Of a stretch of 64,000 nt of DNA, positions 1 to 8,132 are shown in pieces. Positions within the stretch are counted from its first letter, which is position 1; the number at the start of each line of letters is the position of its first letter. The stretch lies in assembly GCA_003139095.1 (NCBI GenBank), contig PLHW01000064.1, positions 62,001 through 126,000 of the forward strand. The letters run 5' to 3'. The translations under genes and the position numbers were made by a program. Source of the stretch: Acidobacteriaceae bacterium. Lineage in GTDB: Bacteria > Acidobacteriota > Terriglobia > Terriglobales > Acidobacteriaceae. The notes beneath the pieces were generated by a model. It worked only from the letters and a program-made list of their open reading frames with translations, was not told the origin of the DNA and did no database searches.

Positions 1-654
1 TAAAGGAAGGGAAAAAGCCGACTTCTGTAAGTTACATATGCCACTGTCAGTTACAGGTTTCGGTGCGATGGTCGAGCATCGCACGGTGCCATGCTTATCA
101 TCGCACGGTGCCATGCTTTTACATCTTCTCAGTACCAGACGGATGACAACTTGAATGATCTCTTCTTCGCCCATGCGACCGCGCGGTGCAGTCGGCTTAA
201 CGATGGCAGTCGACTCGCCCATGACGCGACTCAGTAATCGACACCATGCCGCCGCGCCAAGTAGCCATTGAAACGCAAGAAATGCGCACTCTGTGACCTC
301 AACGTGGTTAGGATCCATGATTACGAGTTGGTGATCACCACACCCACGTTCACGAGCAGGACGCATCCACCAGGACATGTTGTGAGGGTAAACGAGCCCG
401 CACAAGATGAGATCGCCCAACACGCGCCGATAGGTGGCCTCGTCGTACCCGCAGCGCTTTAGGACGAGCCTGGTAGGGGCAGAGATCAATCCGATTCCGC
501 TGCGCCGCGCGAATGAGTAAAGTACGAGGTAGATTTCTTGATGGGCGCGCCGATTCGGAAAAAGAAATCGTGCTATGTCGCGCCACTTGCCATAGCCTAT
601 GCCGTACAGCGTTCTAGCTTGATTGGTTTCGGGTGCTGCTGGTACGGTGTCCAT
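1..654 (-). CDS. HTH-containing phage or replication-like protein, C-terminus beyond window
   Basis: This reading frame starts at ATG 652-654 behind AAGGAAATATCAAC and stays open for 218 codons to base 1, so it is truncated by the window edge. Residues about 20-90 look like a winged-helix or replication-initiator type HTH, with a Y-L-V-L-Y helix, a conserved-looking P-T-R-L segment and then Y-R-R-V-L-G-D-L. The last 45 residues are less protein-like and cover a 20-bp direct repeat at 77-118, so the true protein may have ended or been damaged there. It is transcribed away from the HTH gene at 739-954 with an 84-bp gap. The family is not recognised with certainty; a role in element replication or regulation is a guess. 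Confidence 0.5.
   Translation of the reverse strand, partial: MDTVPAAPETNQARTLYGIGYGKWRDIARFLFPNRRAHQEIYLVLYSFARRSGIGLISAPTRLVLKRCGYDEATYRRVLGDLILCGLVYPHNMSWWMRPARERGCGDHQLVIMDPNHVEVTECAFLAFQWLLGAAAWCRLLSRVMGESTAIVKPTAPRGRMGEEEIIQVVIRLVLRRCKSMAPCDDKHGTVRCSTIAPKPVTDSGICNLQKSAFSLPL
77..118. repeat. 20-bp direct repeat, two copies, 2 bp apart
   Basis: The 20-base unit at 77-96 is repeated exactly at 99-118. The first copy also pairs with 64-70 (TGCGATG against CATCGCA). It lies inside the open frame of the gene running off the left edge, in the part with poor protein character. It may be a tandem duplication or a protein-binding iteron; nothing more can be said. Confidence 0.7.
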
Positions 655-738
655 GTTGATATTTCCTTTTTGGGCTCGGGATGCCACTCCCGGCCCATTC
701 CTTTTTGGAATGGGTCACGCCCGTTGCTTGATCTGCAC

Positions 739-954
739 TTAGTTATCCGGGCCACATGCCCGAGCCTTGAAGTCCATCGCCGGCTGACTCTCGGGAACGC
801 CGCACAGCCTTCGGACCTCGCTGGCTGGGATCATCACTGAGTGGCCGATTTTTATGGCCGAGATCAGGTTCAATCGTATCCACCGATCAATCGTTGACTC
901 GGCGCGCCCGATTTTCTGGGCCGCTCTTTTCCGCGAATAAGGTCGCTCAATCAC
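739..954 (-). CDS. Excisionase-like HTH protein (MerR/HTH_17 type)
   Basis: A 71-residue protein starting at GTG 952-954, chosen because GGAGAGAGGAG lies 6 bases upstream. Residues about 5-50 form a small winged-helix of the kind found in Xis/AlpA excisionases and phage regulators: a Y-S-R-K-R-A-A-Q-K-I-G first helix, an S-T-I-D-R-W-I-R recognition helix and an I-P-A-S-E-V wing/helix end. Such proteins bind attachment sites to steer excision or act as small repressors. It sits between a hypothetical phage gene and the HTH gene at the window edge, all on the minus strand. No integrase is adjacent, so its partner is unknown. Confidence 0.65.
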   Translation of the reverse strand: MIERPYSRKRAAQKIGRAESTIDRWIRLNLISAIKIGHSVMIPASEVRRLCGVPESQPAMDFKARACGPDN

Positions 955-1145
955 GAGTTACTCCTCTCTCCCATCGTTTATGCCGTGTTCTGAATTGCTG
1001 TCAATTCTTTCTTTTTGTTCTTCCTATTCGTACACTCAGGAACCGCCAGAAAACCAGCCCGCAGATGTGATGACGTGGAAAACGTGTGCAGCCATGAGGC
1101 AGGATGACGCTAGGTAGCGGAACTTAGCGGAGCGTCACGGTTACT

Positions 1146-1781
1146 TTAGTTACTAAGCACGTCTTGGTTTTGCACACAATTTACTTCTGCGGGTGCTGCG
1201 AAGATAGGTTCTCGCCAGTCTGCTTCGGCTTCCTTCTCTCGCTTCGCCGCGGCGTACCGTTCTCGCTTCGCTGCTTCGCGCTCACGTCGGGCCTGTTCTT
1301 TGGCGTCCCAAAACTCCCGGTTTTCCAAGTACCGCGCCCGCCGCGCCGCCCAGTGCGCCTGGATCGCGCCTACCCCAGCGACATGTGCGAAGTCGTTGAA
1401 CGACGTCCCCATTTGCACGTTTCCGTGCTCGCGCGCCGGCCCATCTCGCCGGGTGGTCTCAGGATCGATACCGAGCCACCGGCACGCCCATTCAAAGCTT
1501 CCCCAAAATTCCTCCCGCAACTCCGGCGGAGGGGTAGGTTTTTTCCAGTAGCACCAATCGGCGCGCGCGGTAATCCACTCGACCGCCTCGCGCCCGCGCT
1601 CCGTTGGCAAACCTTGCCAATCGACCTCCAGCGCATCATGGAATGCCGCGACGATCATGCGCCGGCAGAGCAGCAACGTTGGGCAAGCCCGCTCTGGAGG
1701 TTCCTCAGTTTGCAGTGCTGGGGGCCGGCCCGGTCGCACGGTGATCGGATGCGTCAGAACTTTGCTTACAAAATACGCCAC
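1146..1781 (-). CDS. Hypothetical phage-associated protein
   Basis: A 211-residue protein of unrecognised family. GTG at 1779-1781 is the start, with GAGG seven bases upstream; it begins 23 bases after the tape-measure stop on the same strand, suggesting co-transcription. The N-terminal half is rich in Trp and charged residues (a W-I-T-A-R-A-D-W-C-Y-W-K-K segment near residue 70). Residues about 150-190 form a highly charged helix with R-R-E-R-E-A-A-K-R-E-R, likely coiled coil. Its position after the tape measure fits a minor tail or tail-assembly role, but nothing in the sequence proves that. Confidence 0.5.
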   Translation of the reverse strand: MAYFVSKVLTHPITVRPGRPPALQTEEPPERACPTLLLCRRMIVAAFHDALEVDWQGLPTERGREAVEWITARADWCYWKKPTPPPELREEFWGSFEWACRWLGIDPETTRRDGPAREHGNVQMGTSFNDFAHVAGVGAIQAHWAARRARYLENREFWDAKEQARREREAAKRERYAAAKREKEAEADWREPIFAAPAEVNCVQNQDVLSN

Positions 1782-1804
1782 TTTTAAGCCTCAGGTTTGC
1801 TGGA

Positions 1805-3502
1805 TTACCGTCGCGCTTGTAAGTCCGTATAGACAGCTATCGCGCGGGCGACGGCGCGATTCTCGCTCGCCTTCTGTGAGCCAACCATCTCGGCCCGCCT
1901 CACCACGTCACCGCTCACCACGGACCCGCGCATATCGAACACTTGAACGGGACCACCACCGCCGAGCCCGCTATTCGGCGTGATCGCACCCGACGCCCCC
2001 GGAGTGAAGATTTCCGGGCCCGACTCGCCGACGAGGTAGGACATGCCGCCGCTTACGGGGCCGCCCGATGCGCGGCCCCCAGCCAGTCCCGTAAACAGCG
2101 CGCCAAAGAATCCGCCATTCGCGCCGCCAAACTGAGTAGCGAGCGACTTGAAAACGTAGAGTTCCAAAACCAGCTTGATGATGTCCGCGAGCAGGGTGCG
2201 GAACGCCTTGGACCACGACTCCTGAAACAGCATTGCCTGTTCTACGGTCTTACCAATGTCCCGGCCCAGTTCCTCGTAATACTTTTTGAACGGCGAAGCA
2301 TCGAGGTCCGCGCCGGCCTTCTGCGCCGCCGCCGCGAATTGCTGTTGCGAAATCCGGCCCTGGTTCAGAAGCGTGGTGAGGACCGAAATTGTCTCACTGT
2401 ACTTCTGCGCCGCCGTCGCCGTCTCGTCATAGACGGCCTGCGCTGCCTTGATTGCCGCCGACTGGTCCGTCTGGACGTTCGCCAGGGTCATCGCGGCAGA
2501 GGAGCCGGAATAAAGCGGGGACGCCCCGCCGCCGAGGTCGGGCATTTTGGCAGCCGCAAGGTTCCGCAATGGGTTCGCTTTATCCGCGGCCACCTGTGCT
2601 TCGATCAAAGCCTTCTGTGTCTGCAACTGCGCGGTGTACTGGTTGGCAATCGCATTGATGCCGGTGTGCTCGTTTGCCACCTCGCGCCACTTCTCGATTT
2701 GCTCATTGATGGCGTCGATTTGCTTCTGGGCTGGGTTGTCTTTGTCAAGGAAAGCCCTGCTTGCCTTTGTTGCCTCGCCCATCGCCGACACCCACGAGTT
2801 GTAGGCGCGTTCCGCTTCGGCCGCCGCCTTCTGTGCGTCCTGGGCGGCATCATCATTATTTTTTTGCTGATCCTCCCCGATCCGCTTGATGATCGTGTCG
2901 TTGTCCGCGGTGAGCGCGTTGAGCGTTTTCTGCTTTTCCGCCATGTTCGACTGAAGCGTCGAAACGTAATCCCAAAGCCCACCGGCCGGACCTAACAAGT
3001 TCTTTGCGATCGAACTCGGGCCTGTCGGGAACACGCTCTTGGATTGTGCCTCGTCCTGCTGCTTGTGCATCGCGGCGAGGAGCGCATAACCTTCGGCGAC
3101 ATTCGTAAACGATTTGTAAATCGCCTCGTTACCGGCGACCGCGTCACTCATGGCCTTTTTGGACGCCTCGTCAAAGCCCATCATCGCGTCGGCCGCGCGG
3201 GAAATCGCATCGGGAACTTTCGCGAGGATCTCGCCAAAGCCGATTGCCAGCCCAATCGGCAGTGCGGCGCTGAGCGCACCCTGTAGGAGTTTCGAGCCGG
3301 CGATTGCGCGAATTAGCTCCCGGTTCATCCCGAGGCCGATCTCCTCAGAGAATAGTTTTGCCGACGCGCGAGCCTCACGGAAAGAGCCGGAGTTTGCTTC
3401 AACGGTGCGCTGGAAGCCTTGAGCTTGTGCCGCCGCCGATGCGAAGGCGGGCGAAGTCTCATCGGTTGCGGTGATCGGGATTCTTACAGGCGCGGTGCTC
3501 AT
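1805..3502 (-). CDS. Phage tail tape-measure protein
   Basis: The tape-measure protein sets tail length and sits in the tail lumen. From ATG 3500-3502 the product is 565 residues. It has a coiled-coil-rich middle (Ala/Gln/Lys/Glu helices), a hydrophobic segment near residues 75-100 (A-L-P-I-G-L-A-I-G-F), and a C-terminus with the Gly-rich A-S-G-G-P-V-S-G-G motif followed by Y-L-V-G-E-S-G-P-E-I-F-T-P, typical of lambda-type tape-measure ends. The frame is open further upstream to 3910, but that part overlaps plus-strand genes and is not phage-like. An ATG at 3566-3568 is a possible alternative start; neither start has a strong ribosome site. No other tail genes are seen, so this may be a relic. 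Confidence 0.7.
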   Translation of the reverse strand: MSTAPVRIPITATDETSPAFASAAAQAQGFQRTVEANSGSFREARASAKLFSEEIGLGMNRELIRAIAGSKLLQGALSAALPIGLAIGFGEILAKVPDAISRAADAMMGFDEASKKAMSDAVAGNEAIYKSFTNVAEGYALLAAMHKQQDEAQSKSVFPTGPSSIAKNLLGPAGGLWDYVSTLQSNMAEKQKTLNALTADNDTIIKRIGEDQQKNNDDAAQDAQKAAAEAERAYNSWVSAMGEATKASRAFLDKDNPAQKQIDAINEQIEKWREVANEHTGINAIANQYTAQLQTQKALIEAQVAADKANPLRNLAAAKMPDLGGGASPLYSGSSAAMTLANVQTDQSAAIKAAQAVYDETATAAQKYSETISVLTTLLNQGRISQQQFAAAAQKAGADLDASPFKKYYEELGRDIGKTVEQAMLFQESWSKAFRTLLADIIKLVLELYVFKSLATQFGGANGGFFGALFTGLAGGRASGGPVSGGMSYLVGESGPEIFTPGASGAITPNSGLGGGGPVQVFDMRGSVVSGDVVRRAEMVGSQKASENRAVARAIAVYTDLQARR

Positions 3503-3649
3503 AAGCCTGTTTTCGCCCAGACTCGGAGAACGCGTCAAGCCCGCATAAATAGCGGCGTTCGCACTCATGAAAAGCCAGGGGGCTGCCTTTTCTCCACAAT
3601 TTTTGTGGTACCGTTTTCTCTGGAAATTTGATTTGGAGGGATCGTCATC

Positions 3650-3847
3650 ATGCGAACGAAGAAAACGCAGCACTCCGAACCGCTTGAGATTTTTCTGACC
3701 GCTAGGCAGCGTCGCAGACTTCGATGCGTTCAAACGGTGTGGCCAGAGTTTGACGTGCGTAAATTCATCACGAACATGCTGTTGGCCGTCACGAAGGCGG
3801 CGGCGACGGCGGCGAAACGTGGAGGCGGAGGGAAGCGCCATGTCTGA
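3650..3847 (+). CDS. Small hypothetical protein upstream of an HTH gene
   Basis: A 65-residue basic protein with GGAGG located 10 bases before its ATG. A Q-R-R-R-L-R-C-V-Q-T segment and a V-R-K-F-I-T-N-M-L-L helix are visible, and the tail is Gly/Lys/Arg-rich. Its stop overlaps the start of the next gene by eight bases, so the two are probably translationally coupled. It could be a small DNA-binding or regulatory protein of the element. The family is not recognised. Confidence 0.5.
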   Translation: MRTKKTQHSEPLEIFLTARQRRRLRCVQTVWPEFDVRKFITNMLLAVTKAAATAAKRGGGGKRHV

Positions 3848-4085
3848 CGCTGGCGCACGCATGATCACCGAAGCCGAGGCGGCCCAGCTGATGGGCTTTA
3901 AACCGGACACGCTGCGCGCGTGGCGCAGAGAGTCGCGCGGGCCCGCCTACTGTCAATTTGGACGCGCTGTCCGCTACGCGCTTTGCGACGTGGAGAGGTA
4001 TATAGCCGCGGGCCGCGTAGGCCAGCGCGAAGAGTTAGGCGGCCAGCCGCCGCAAACCATCGCCGGACCAGGCGATGCGTCCTAG
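3840..4085 (+). CDS. Excisionase/AlpA-like HTH protein
   Basis: An 81-residue protein whose first part reads M-I-T-E-A-E-A-A-Q-L-M-G-F-K-P-D-T-L-R-A-W-R-R, the usual helix-turn-helix of HTH_17/MerR-like excisionases and phage regulators, followed by the wing and a D-V-E-R-Y-I helix. ATG 3840 was chosen because the HTH begins seven residues later; a longer upstream frame would run through the preceding gene. It overlaps that gene's stop codon. It reads toward tRNA-Ala, the presumed attachment site, and is a second excisionase-like gene in the remnant besides 739-954. Confidence 0.65.
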   Translation: MSDAGARMITEAEAAQLMGFKPDTLRAWRRESRGPAYCQFGRAVRYALCDVERYIAAGRVGQREELGGQPPQTIAGPGDAS

Positions 4086-4144
4086 GGTATTTAAACGCGA
4101 AATATTGGTCTGGCGTGCTTGAGCGTTACGGAGAGGGACTAACA

Positions 4145-4372
4145 ATGAAATTGAGCGATTGGGATAGGTTGAACCCCGAGGCGAGGTCCGCGCCACCCAG
4201 TTTATTGAGCCGGTGGCCTGGGCGTTCGTTGTGGATCGCGGCGCACTTGGAATCCGAGACGCCCGAGACGCCGCCCCGAAAGAAACGCCGGGCCGCCCGT
4301 CCCCGAAAACGGCTGGGCATTGGATCGCGGCGCGCATACGCGATCACTCAGGTTAATCGTGCGGCGTGGTAG
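4145..4372 (+). CDS. Small basic hypothetical protein
   Basis: A 75-residue protein starting at ATG 4145 with GGAGAGGGA five bases upstream. The C-terminal half is strongly basic (P-R-K-K-R-R-A-A-R-P-R-K-R), which would suit nucleic-acid binding. It is the last gene before the tRNA-Ala 3' end. No known family is recognised. The good ribosome site is the main reason to call it. Confidence 0.45.
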   Translation: MKLSDWDRLNPEARSAPPSLLSRWPGRSLWIAAHLESETPETPPRKKRRAARPRKRLGIGSRRAYAITQVNRAAW

Positions 4373-4479
4373 CCGAAAAAATTGAGTGAGGCAGCTTTCC
4401 CGGCAAGCCTTGAATTTTTTTTATTGGAACAGAATGGAACAGATTCGAGGTTTGGGGTGCGTCTAAGTGCTTGAAAATA

Positions 4480-4555
4480 TGGTGGAGCTAGTCGGGATCG
4501 AACCGACGACCTCATCGTTGCGAACGATGCGCTCTCCCAGCTGAGCTATAGCCCC
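4480..4555 (-). tRNA. tRNA-Ala (anticodon CGC), CCA encoded
   Basis: On the minus strand the 76 bases fold as a standard cloverleaf: acceptor GGGGCTA/TAGCTCC with one G-T pair, D-arm AGCTCAGCTGGGAGAGC, anticodon stem CATCG/CGATG around loop TTCGCAA (anticodon CGC, codon GCG), T-loop GTTCGATCCC, discriminator A, and an encoded CCA at 4482-4480. Its 3' end faces the phage-like segment, so it is the likely attachment target. Confidence 0.95.
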
Positions 4556-4817
4556 ACCTGCGGTGGGATGGCAGCGATAATTTTAGCAGCCGAGGATTGA
4601 TTTCGCATAACCGGATTCGGGGATGGGGAACGCCCCGATTCCTTTCTTCACCACGGAGTCGTAGAGATTTGGGGGAACACTGAATCCGAGCGCCACCGGC
4701 CCGCGCGGCGGCTGGCAGATTCCGTGGTGACCCGCGGGTTACTTTTCCGCGTGACGCAGATCACATCGCGCTGGTCATGGGTAGGCTACGTTATTTACAA
4801 AGGATGAGTCGCCAGGG

Positions 4818-5285
4818 ATGAACGATTTCACCATTCTTACCAACCGCAAGCGGGCCATGGTCGCGCTGGTGCACTCGATCGTTTTTCTGCTGATCGCATC
4901 ACGGCAGATGATCGCCGCTCGCCCGGCAGCGGGCATCTGGGTTCCGGCCGCGGTTTCGCCGGGCACGTGGATCCTGTGCTCGATTTTTGTCGTCGTGTCG
5001 GCCATATTGATGTGGCTGTTTGCCATCTCGCGGGGCTGGATCGAAAAACTTTACTTCGGGCTGTGCGCGGTGAGTGCGACCTCGGGACTGCTGCGCACCG
5101 CGGCCGGCGACCAGGCCTTTCACGTCGGACTGCACCTTCGAGTGGTGATGCTTACGAGCGCGGTGCTGGTGGGCCTGATAGTGGTTCGCATTCACTCCTA
5201 TTGCCCTGCCGAGGTTTCCGTGCCCGCCGATTGCGACGATTCCGCGCCATCGTGCGCCGCGCAGGGCGAAATCGAACCTATATAA
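4818..5285 (+). CDS. Small membrane protein of unknown function
   Basis: A 155-residue protein with four likely membrane helices (about residues 15-32, 50-70, 78-92 and 108-125) and a soluble Cys/Asp-containing tail. It is the first backbone gene after tRNA-Ala and ends two bases before ribA on the same strand, so the two may be one transcript. A GCCAGGG site precedes ATG 4818. The family is not recognised, and there is no sign of a riboflavin transporter signature. Confidence 0.6.
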   Translation: MNDFTILTNRKRAMVALVHSIVFLLIASRQMIAARPAAGIWVPAAVSPGTWILCSIFVVVSAILMWLFAISRGWIEKLYFGLCAVSATSGLLRTAAGDQAFHVGLHLRVVMLTSAVLVGLIVVRIHSYCPAEVSVPADCDDSAPSCAAQGEIEPI

Positions 5286-5286
5286 T

Positions 5287-5910
5287 TTGCTGGTGAGTTC
5301 TTCCCGGGTAAAACAGGTCGCATCGGCGGACTTTCCTACGCGCTGGGGACATTTCCTGATCCACGGCTTTGCCAGCCGCGACGGCGGAAAAACCGAAGAG
5401 GCAGTGGCGCTCGTCATGGGCGATGTGCAATCGGGCTCGCCGCTGGTGCGCATTCACTCGCAATGCCTGACGGGCGATGTGTTTGGATCGTTGCGCTGCG
5501 ATTGCCGCCAGCAACTGGAAATGGCGCTCTCTATGATTGCCGCCGAGGGCGCGGGCGTTTTGATTTACGAGCAGCAGGAAGGGCGCGGCATCGGGCTGAT
5601 GGCGAAGCTGCAAGCCTACGCCTTGCAGGACAGCGGTTTGGACACGGTAGAAGCCAACCAGCGCCTGGGCTTTAAGGCCGACCAGCGTGAGTTTCGCATG
5701 CCCGCGGAAATTTTGAAGGCGCTCGGCATCCGGCAGGTGCGGCTGCTTTCGAATAATCCGGACAAAGTCGCTTCGCTGGAAAACGCAGGCATCCGCGTGA
5801 CCGAGCGCGTGCCCTGCGAAGTGCCGCCGACGGAATACACGCAGGATTATCTGAAGACCAAGCAGGAAAAACTCGGGCACCTGTTCACACACCGCAATAC
5901 CGAACATTGA
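5287..5910 (+). CDS. ribA: GTP cyclohydrolase II (riboflavin synthesis)
   Basis: RibA opens GTP to 2,5-diamino-6-ribosylamino-4-pyrimidinone 5'-phosphate, the first step of riboflavin synthesis. The zinc motif H-S-Q-C-L-T-G-D-V-F-G-S-L-R-C-D-C, the Y-E-Q-Q-E-G-R-G-I-G-L motif and the late S-N-N-P-D-K segment are all present. At about 207 residues it is a stand-alone RibA, not the RibBA fusion. The start is uncertain: TTG 5287 directly follows the previous stop, and GTG 5293 is an alternative; neither has a clear ribosome site, so coupling to the upstream gene is possible. No FMN riboswitch is seen. Confidence 0.9.
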   Translation: MLVSSSRVKQVASADFPTRWGHFLIHGFASRDGGKTEEAVALVMGDVQSGSPLVRIHSQCLTGDVFGSLRCDCRQQLEMALSMIAAEGAGVLIYEQQEGRGIGLMAKLQAYALQDSGLDTVEANQRLGFKADQREFRMPAEILKALGIRQVRLLSNNPDKVASLENAGIRVTERVPCEVPPTEYTQDYLKTKQEKLGHLFTHRNTEH

Positions 5911-5920
5911 TCGCCTGTCT

Positions 5921-6817
5921 TCAACCTTTAATGAGGCGGCGCAATTGGCTGCGATTTTTGACGGGCAGGCGATCGAGGGCGGCTTCGGCCAACGCCAGGT
6001 AAACCTCGCGCACATCCGGATATTTACTGAGCAAAGCTAAATGTTCAGCGACCGTGGCAACGTCTCCGCGAATGAAAGGCCCGCTGAAAGAGCCGGCGGC
6101 ACCGAGGGCGGCGTAATTTGTCAGAGTCTGGCGGAGGATGGGAAAACTCATGCGGCGCGCGCTCTCGCGGGTCAGGCCGGCGCCGCGCGCGGCCTCTTCC
6201 ACCGTCGCCAGGTAGGCCACAAACAGCGGAGAGGTCATCGTGGCCCAAGCGTGGTAGGCGGGCTTGCGCTGCGCCGAGAGCAGAAAACTTTCGGAGCTAA
6301 GATCGCGCGCGATGCGGCGGGCAAGGTTCGTGGCCGGGCGATCGCCTTCCAACGCAAACGGCACGCCCGCGAGCGAAGGCTGCGCGCCAGCCACAAACGT
6401 CATCAAGGGATGTACCGAGGCGCTGGCAATGCCGAGTTGGCGCAGAGGCTCGAGTTCGCGGATGGTGAGCGCGCCGCTGGAATGAAACGCGAAGCGGATT
6501 TTCGGCGGGCCGCTGTTGGCCAGAGTTGCGACGCGCTCGGCTAGTGCTCCGGCGGCGTTGCAGATCTCGCGATCCGGGACCGAGAGCCAGAGGAGCGCGG
6601 CGTCAAGGGCGGCGCTTTGCATTGTGACGGCGCGGGCGCCGACTTTCTTCGCCAGCACGCGCGCGCGCGGCCGCGACTGCGGGCGCACGATGATCTCGGT
6701 GATGGTGTAACCGGCTTCGGCGAGCGCGGGCGCGAGAGACGAGGCAAGACGTCCGCAGCCCACGATCGCTACTGTTCTCTTCGGATTCCGTTCCGTTCGG
6801 CTCACCCGTCGCAGCAT
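5921..6817 (-). CDS. DUF2520 Rossmann-fold dehydrogenase-like protein
   Basis: A 298-residue protein with an N-terminal NAD(P)-binding fold (V-A-I-V-G-C-G-R-L-A-S-S-L near residue 16), a middle F-H-S-S-G-A-L segment, S-V-H-P-L-M-T-F, and a helical C-terminal domain. This is the layout of the Rossmann-like plus DUF2520 family, related to ketopantoate reductase and 6-phosphogluconate dehydrogenase folds. The substrate is unknown. It is convergent with ribA and divergent from the Nudix gene; only 43 bases separate its start from that gene, so the promoters overlap. Confidence 0.8.
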   Translation of the reverse strand: MLRRVSRTERNPKRTVAIVGCGRLASSLAPALAEAGYTITEIIVRPQSRPRARVLAKKVGARAVTMQSAALDAALLWLSVPDREICNAAGALAERVATLANSGPPKIRFAFHSSGALTIRELEPLRQLGIASASVHPLMTFVAGAQPSLAGVPFALEGDRPATNLARRIARDLSSESFLLSAQRKPAYHAWATMTSPLFVAYLATVEEAARGAGLTRESARRMSFPILRQTLTNYAALGAAGSFSGPFIRGDVATVAEHLALLSKYPDVREVYLALAEAALDRLPVKNRSQLRRLIKG

Positions 6818-6860
6818 ACATGAATATTGCTATCCTTGAAAAAGGTAGAAGCGAGGTATT

Positions 6861-7481
6861 GTGAAAGCGAGAAGGGTTGACATGGTGAAATCGGCAAAAT
6901 CTGCGGCAGCAAAATCGGGGAAAGCGCGTGTCATTTCTTCCCGGCTGGCATTTAAGGGGCCCGTCTTCCAGGTCACGACCGATATGGTCGAAGAGCCGGG
7001 AGGGATACGGGCGCGGCGCGATGTCGTCCGCCATTCCGGGTCGATCGTAGTGCTGGCGGTGGAGGAATCGGGAAGCGGAAAAAGCAGCGGTTCGGCCGAG
7101 CCGCGCATTCTTCTCGAGCGCCAGTACCGCCATGCCGCGCAATCGATGATGTGGGAGTTGCCCGCCGGACGAATCGACGAAGGCGAATCGGAGCTGGCGG
7201 CGGCGCGGCGCGAGTTACTCGAAGAAACGGGTTACACGGCGCGAAAGTGGAAGAAAGTTCTGCGCTTTTATGTGAGTCCGGGATTTCTCGACGAGACGAT
7301 GACTATCTACCTGGCGCGCGATCTTAGAGCCGGAGAAGCGCAACCGGAAGCGGACGAGAAGATTGCGATTCACCTCGTCCCTTTGTCCGAGGCTCGGGAA
7401 ATGGCGCGGGACGGGCGGATTCGCGACGCGAAGACGATTACCGGGGTGCTATGGCTATCGGAGACCTACTCCGACGCGTAG
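6861..7481 (+). CDS. Nudix hydrolase, ADP-ribose pyrophosphatase-like
   Basis: A complete Nudix box is seen (G-R-I-D-E-G-E, then R-R-E-L-L-E-E-T-G-Y after seven residues). It is preceded by L-L-E-R-Q-Y-R-H and W-E-L-P-A-G, the pattern of ADP-ribose pyrophosphatases of the NudF type. The enzyme would hydrolyse ADP-ribose or related nucleoside diphosphate sugars. GTG 6861 is chosen, with GAGG five bases upstream; an ATG seven codons on is an alternative. The length of 206 residues is normal for the family. Confidence 0.85.
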   Translation: MKARRVDMVKSAKSAAAKSGKARVISSRLAFKGPVFQVTTDMVEEPGGIRARRDVVRHSGSIVVLAVEESGSGKSSGSAEPRILLERQYRHAAQSMMWELPAGRIDEGESELAAARRELLEETGYTARKWKKVLRFYVSPGFLDETMTIYLARDLRAGEAQPEADEKIAIHLVPLSEAREMARDGRIRDAKTITGVLWLSETYSDA

Positions 7482-7577
7482 GCCGTATAGGGCTATTGTT
7501 ATGGTTGCGTGCGGATACGAGTAAGTCATCTTCTCAAGATCGCCTGAACGGCAAACATGGGTATGTGACGCGTACCC

Positions 7578-7606
7578 TTGACAGTATTTTTCTCCCCCAT
7601 CACAAT
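7578..7606 (+). promoter_or_regulatory. Predicted sigma-70 promoter of the cold-shock gene
   Basis: TTGACA at 7578-7583 is followed after 17 bases by CACAAT at 7601-7606. This gives a leader of about 55-60 bases before the GTG at 7668. Cold-shock mRNAs often carry leaders; this one is short, so thermal control by the leader is uncertain. Confidence 0.5.
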
Positions 7607-7667
7607 TGCGGCAAAATTGGAGACCTTTGGAATTGAGATTCCGGGGGCCTCAAGGGGGAAAGCGCAC

Positions 7668-7877
7668 GTGGAACGACTGAAAGGCACGGTGAAGTGGTTC
7701 AACAACGCGAAGGGATACGGGTTCCTGGGCCGCGACGAAGGACCGGATGTATTCATCCATTACAGCGCGATCACCAGCGACGGCTATAAAAGTCTGCAAG
7801 AAGGCGACAAGGTTGAGTTCGAGATCGTCCAGGGCCAGAAAGGGCCGCAAGCAGCCAACGTAACCAAGCTCGCCTGA
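7668..7877 (+). CDS. Cold-shock domain protein
   Basis: A 69-residue single cold-shock domain with RNP1 K-G-Y-G-F-L and RNP2 V-F-I-H-Y, binding single-stranded RNA or DNA. GTG 7668-7670 is chosen because the strong ribosome site AAGGGGGAA lies just upstream and the resulting length matches the family. A longer upstream frame would run through the promoter and leader. Tyr replaces the usual His/Phe at the end of RNP2 (H-Y-S-A-I), a tolerated change. It stands alone between unrelated genes. Confidence 0.92.
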   Translation: MERLKGTVKWFNNAKGYGFLGRDEGPDVFIHYSAITSDGYKSLQEGDKVEFEIVQGQKGPQAANVTKLA

Positions 7878-8132
7878 TCCGGAAGCCTCCTCCCCCGGGC
7901 CGGAAAATTTCATCGGGAGTCCTATCTTTGTTTCCTTGGGTGAGGCGCCATCCCCTCTCTTGAAAGCGCGAGCCATTCCCTGGGCGCCGTCACATTCTCC
8001 TGCCACCGCCTCCTGCCACCTTCCAGCCGTCGCGTGACTTCGCAAATCTTGTACTATGTGTGACGAGGCTGATGCTGCGCTCGCCAGAGCGCGGAATTTT
8101 GGCCGCAAGCCTCGGAGCGGAGCTGACGATTC

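Larger units (their letters stand above)
1..4480. mobile_element. Prophage or integrated-element remnant next to tRNA-Ala
   Basis: The segment holds a phage tail tape-measure protein, two excisionase-like HTH proteins, an HTH protein cut by the window edge and small unrecognised proteins, and it stops exactly at the 3' end of a tRNA-Ala gene. tRNA 3' ends are classic integration sites for tyrosine recombinases. No integrase, capsid, portal or terminase is visible in this part, and a tail gene sits directly upstream of regulator-like genes, so it looks rearranged or decayed. The left boundary lies outside the window. The element identity is inferred; the tape-measure gene is the firmest evidence. 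Confidence 0.6.

Noticed and set aside
1943-2995. 350-residue Arg/Leu-rich frame on the plus strand
   Set aside because: Antisense to the tape-measure gene; strongly biased composition, no domain.
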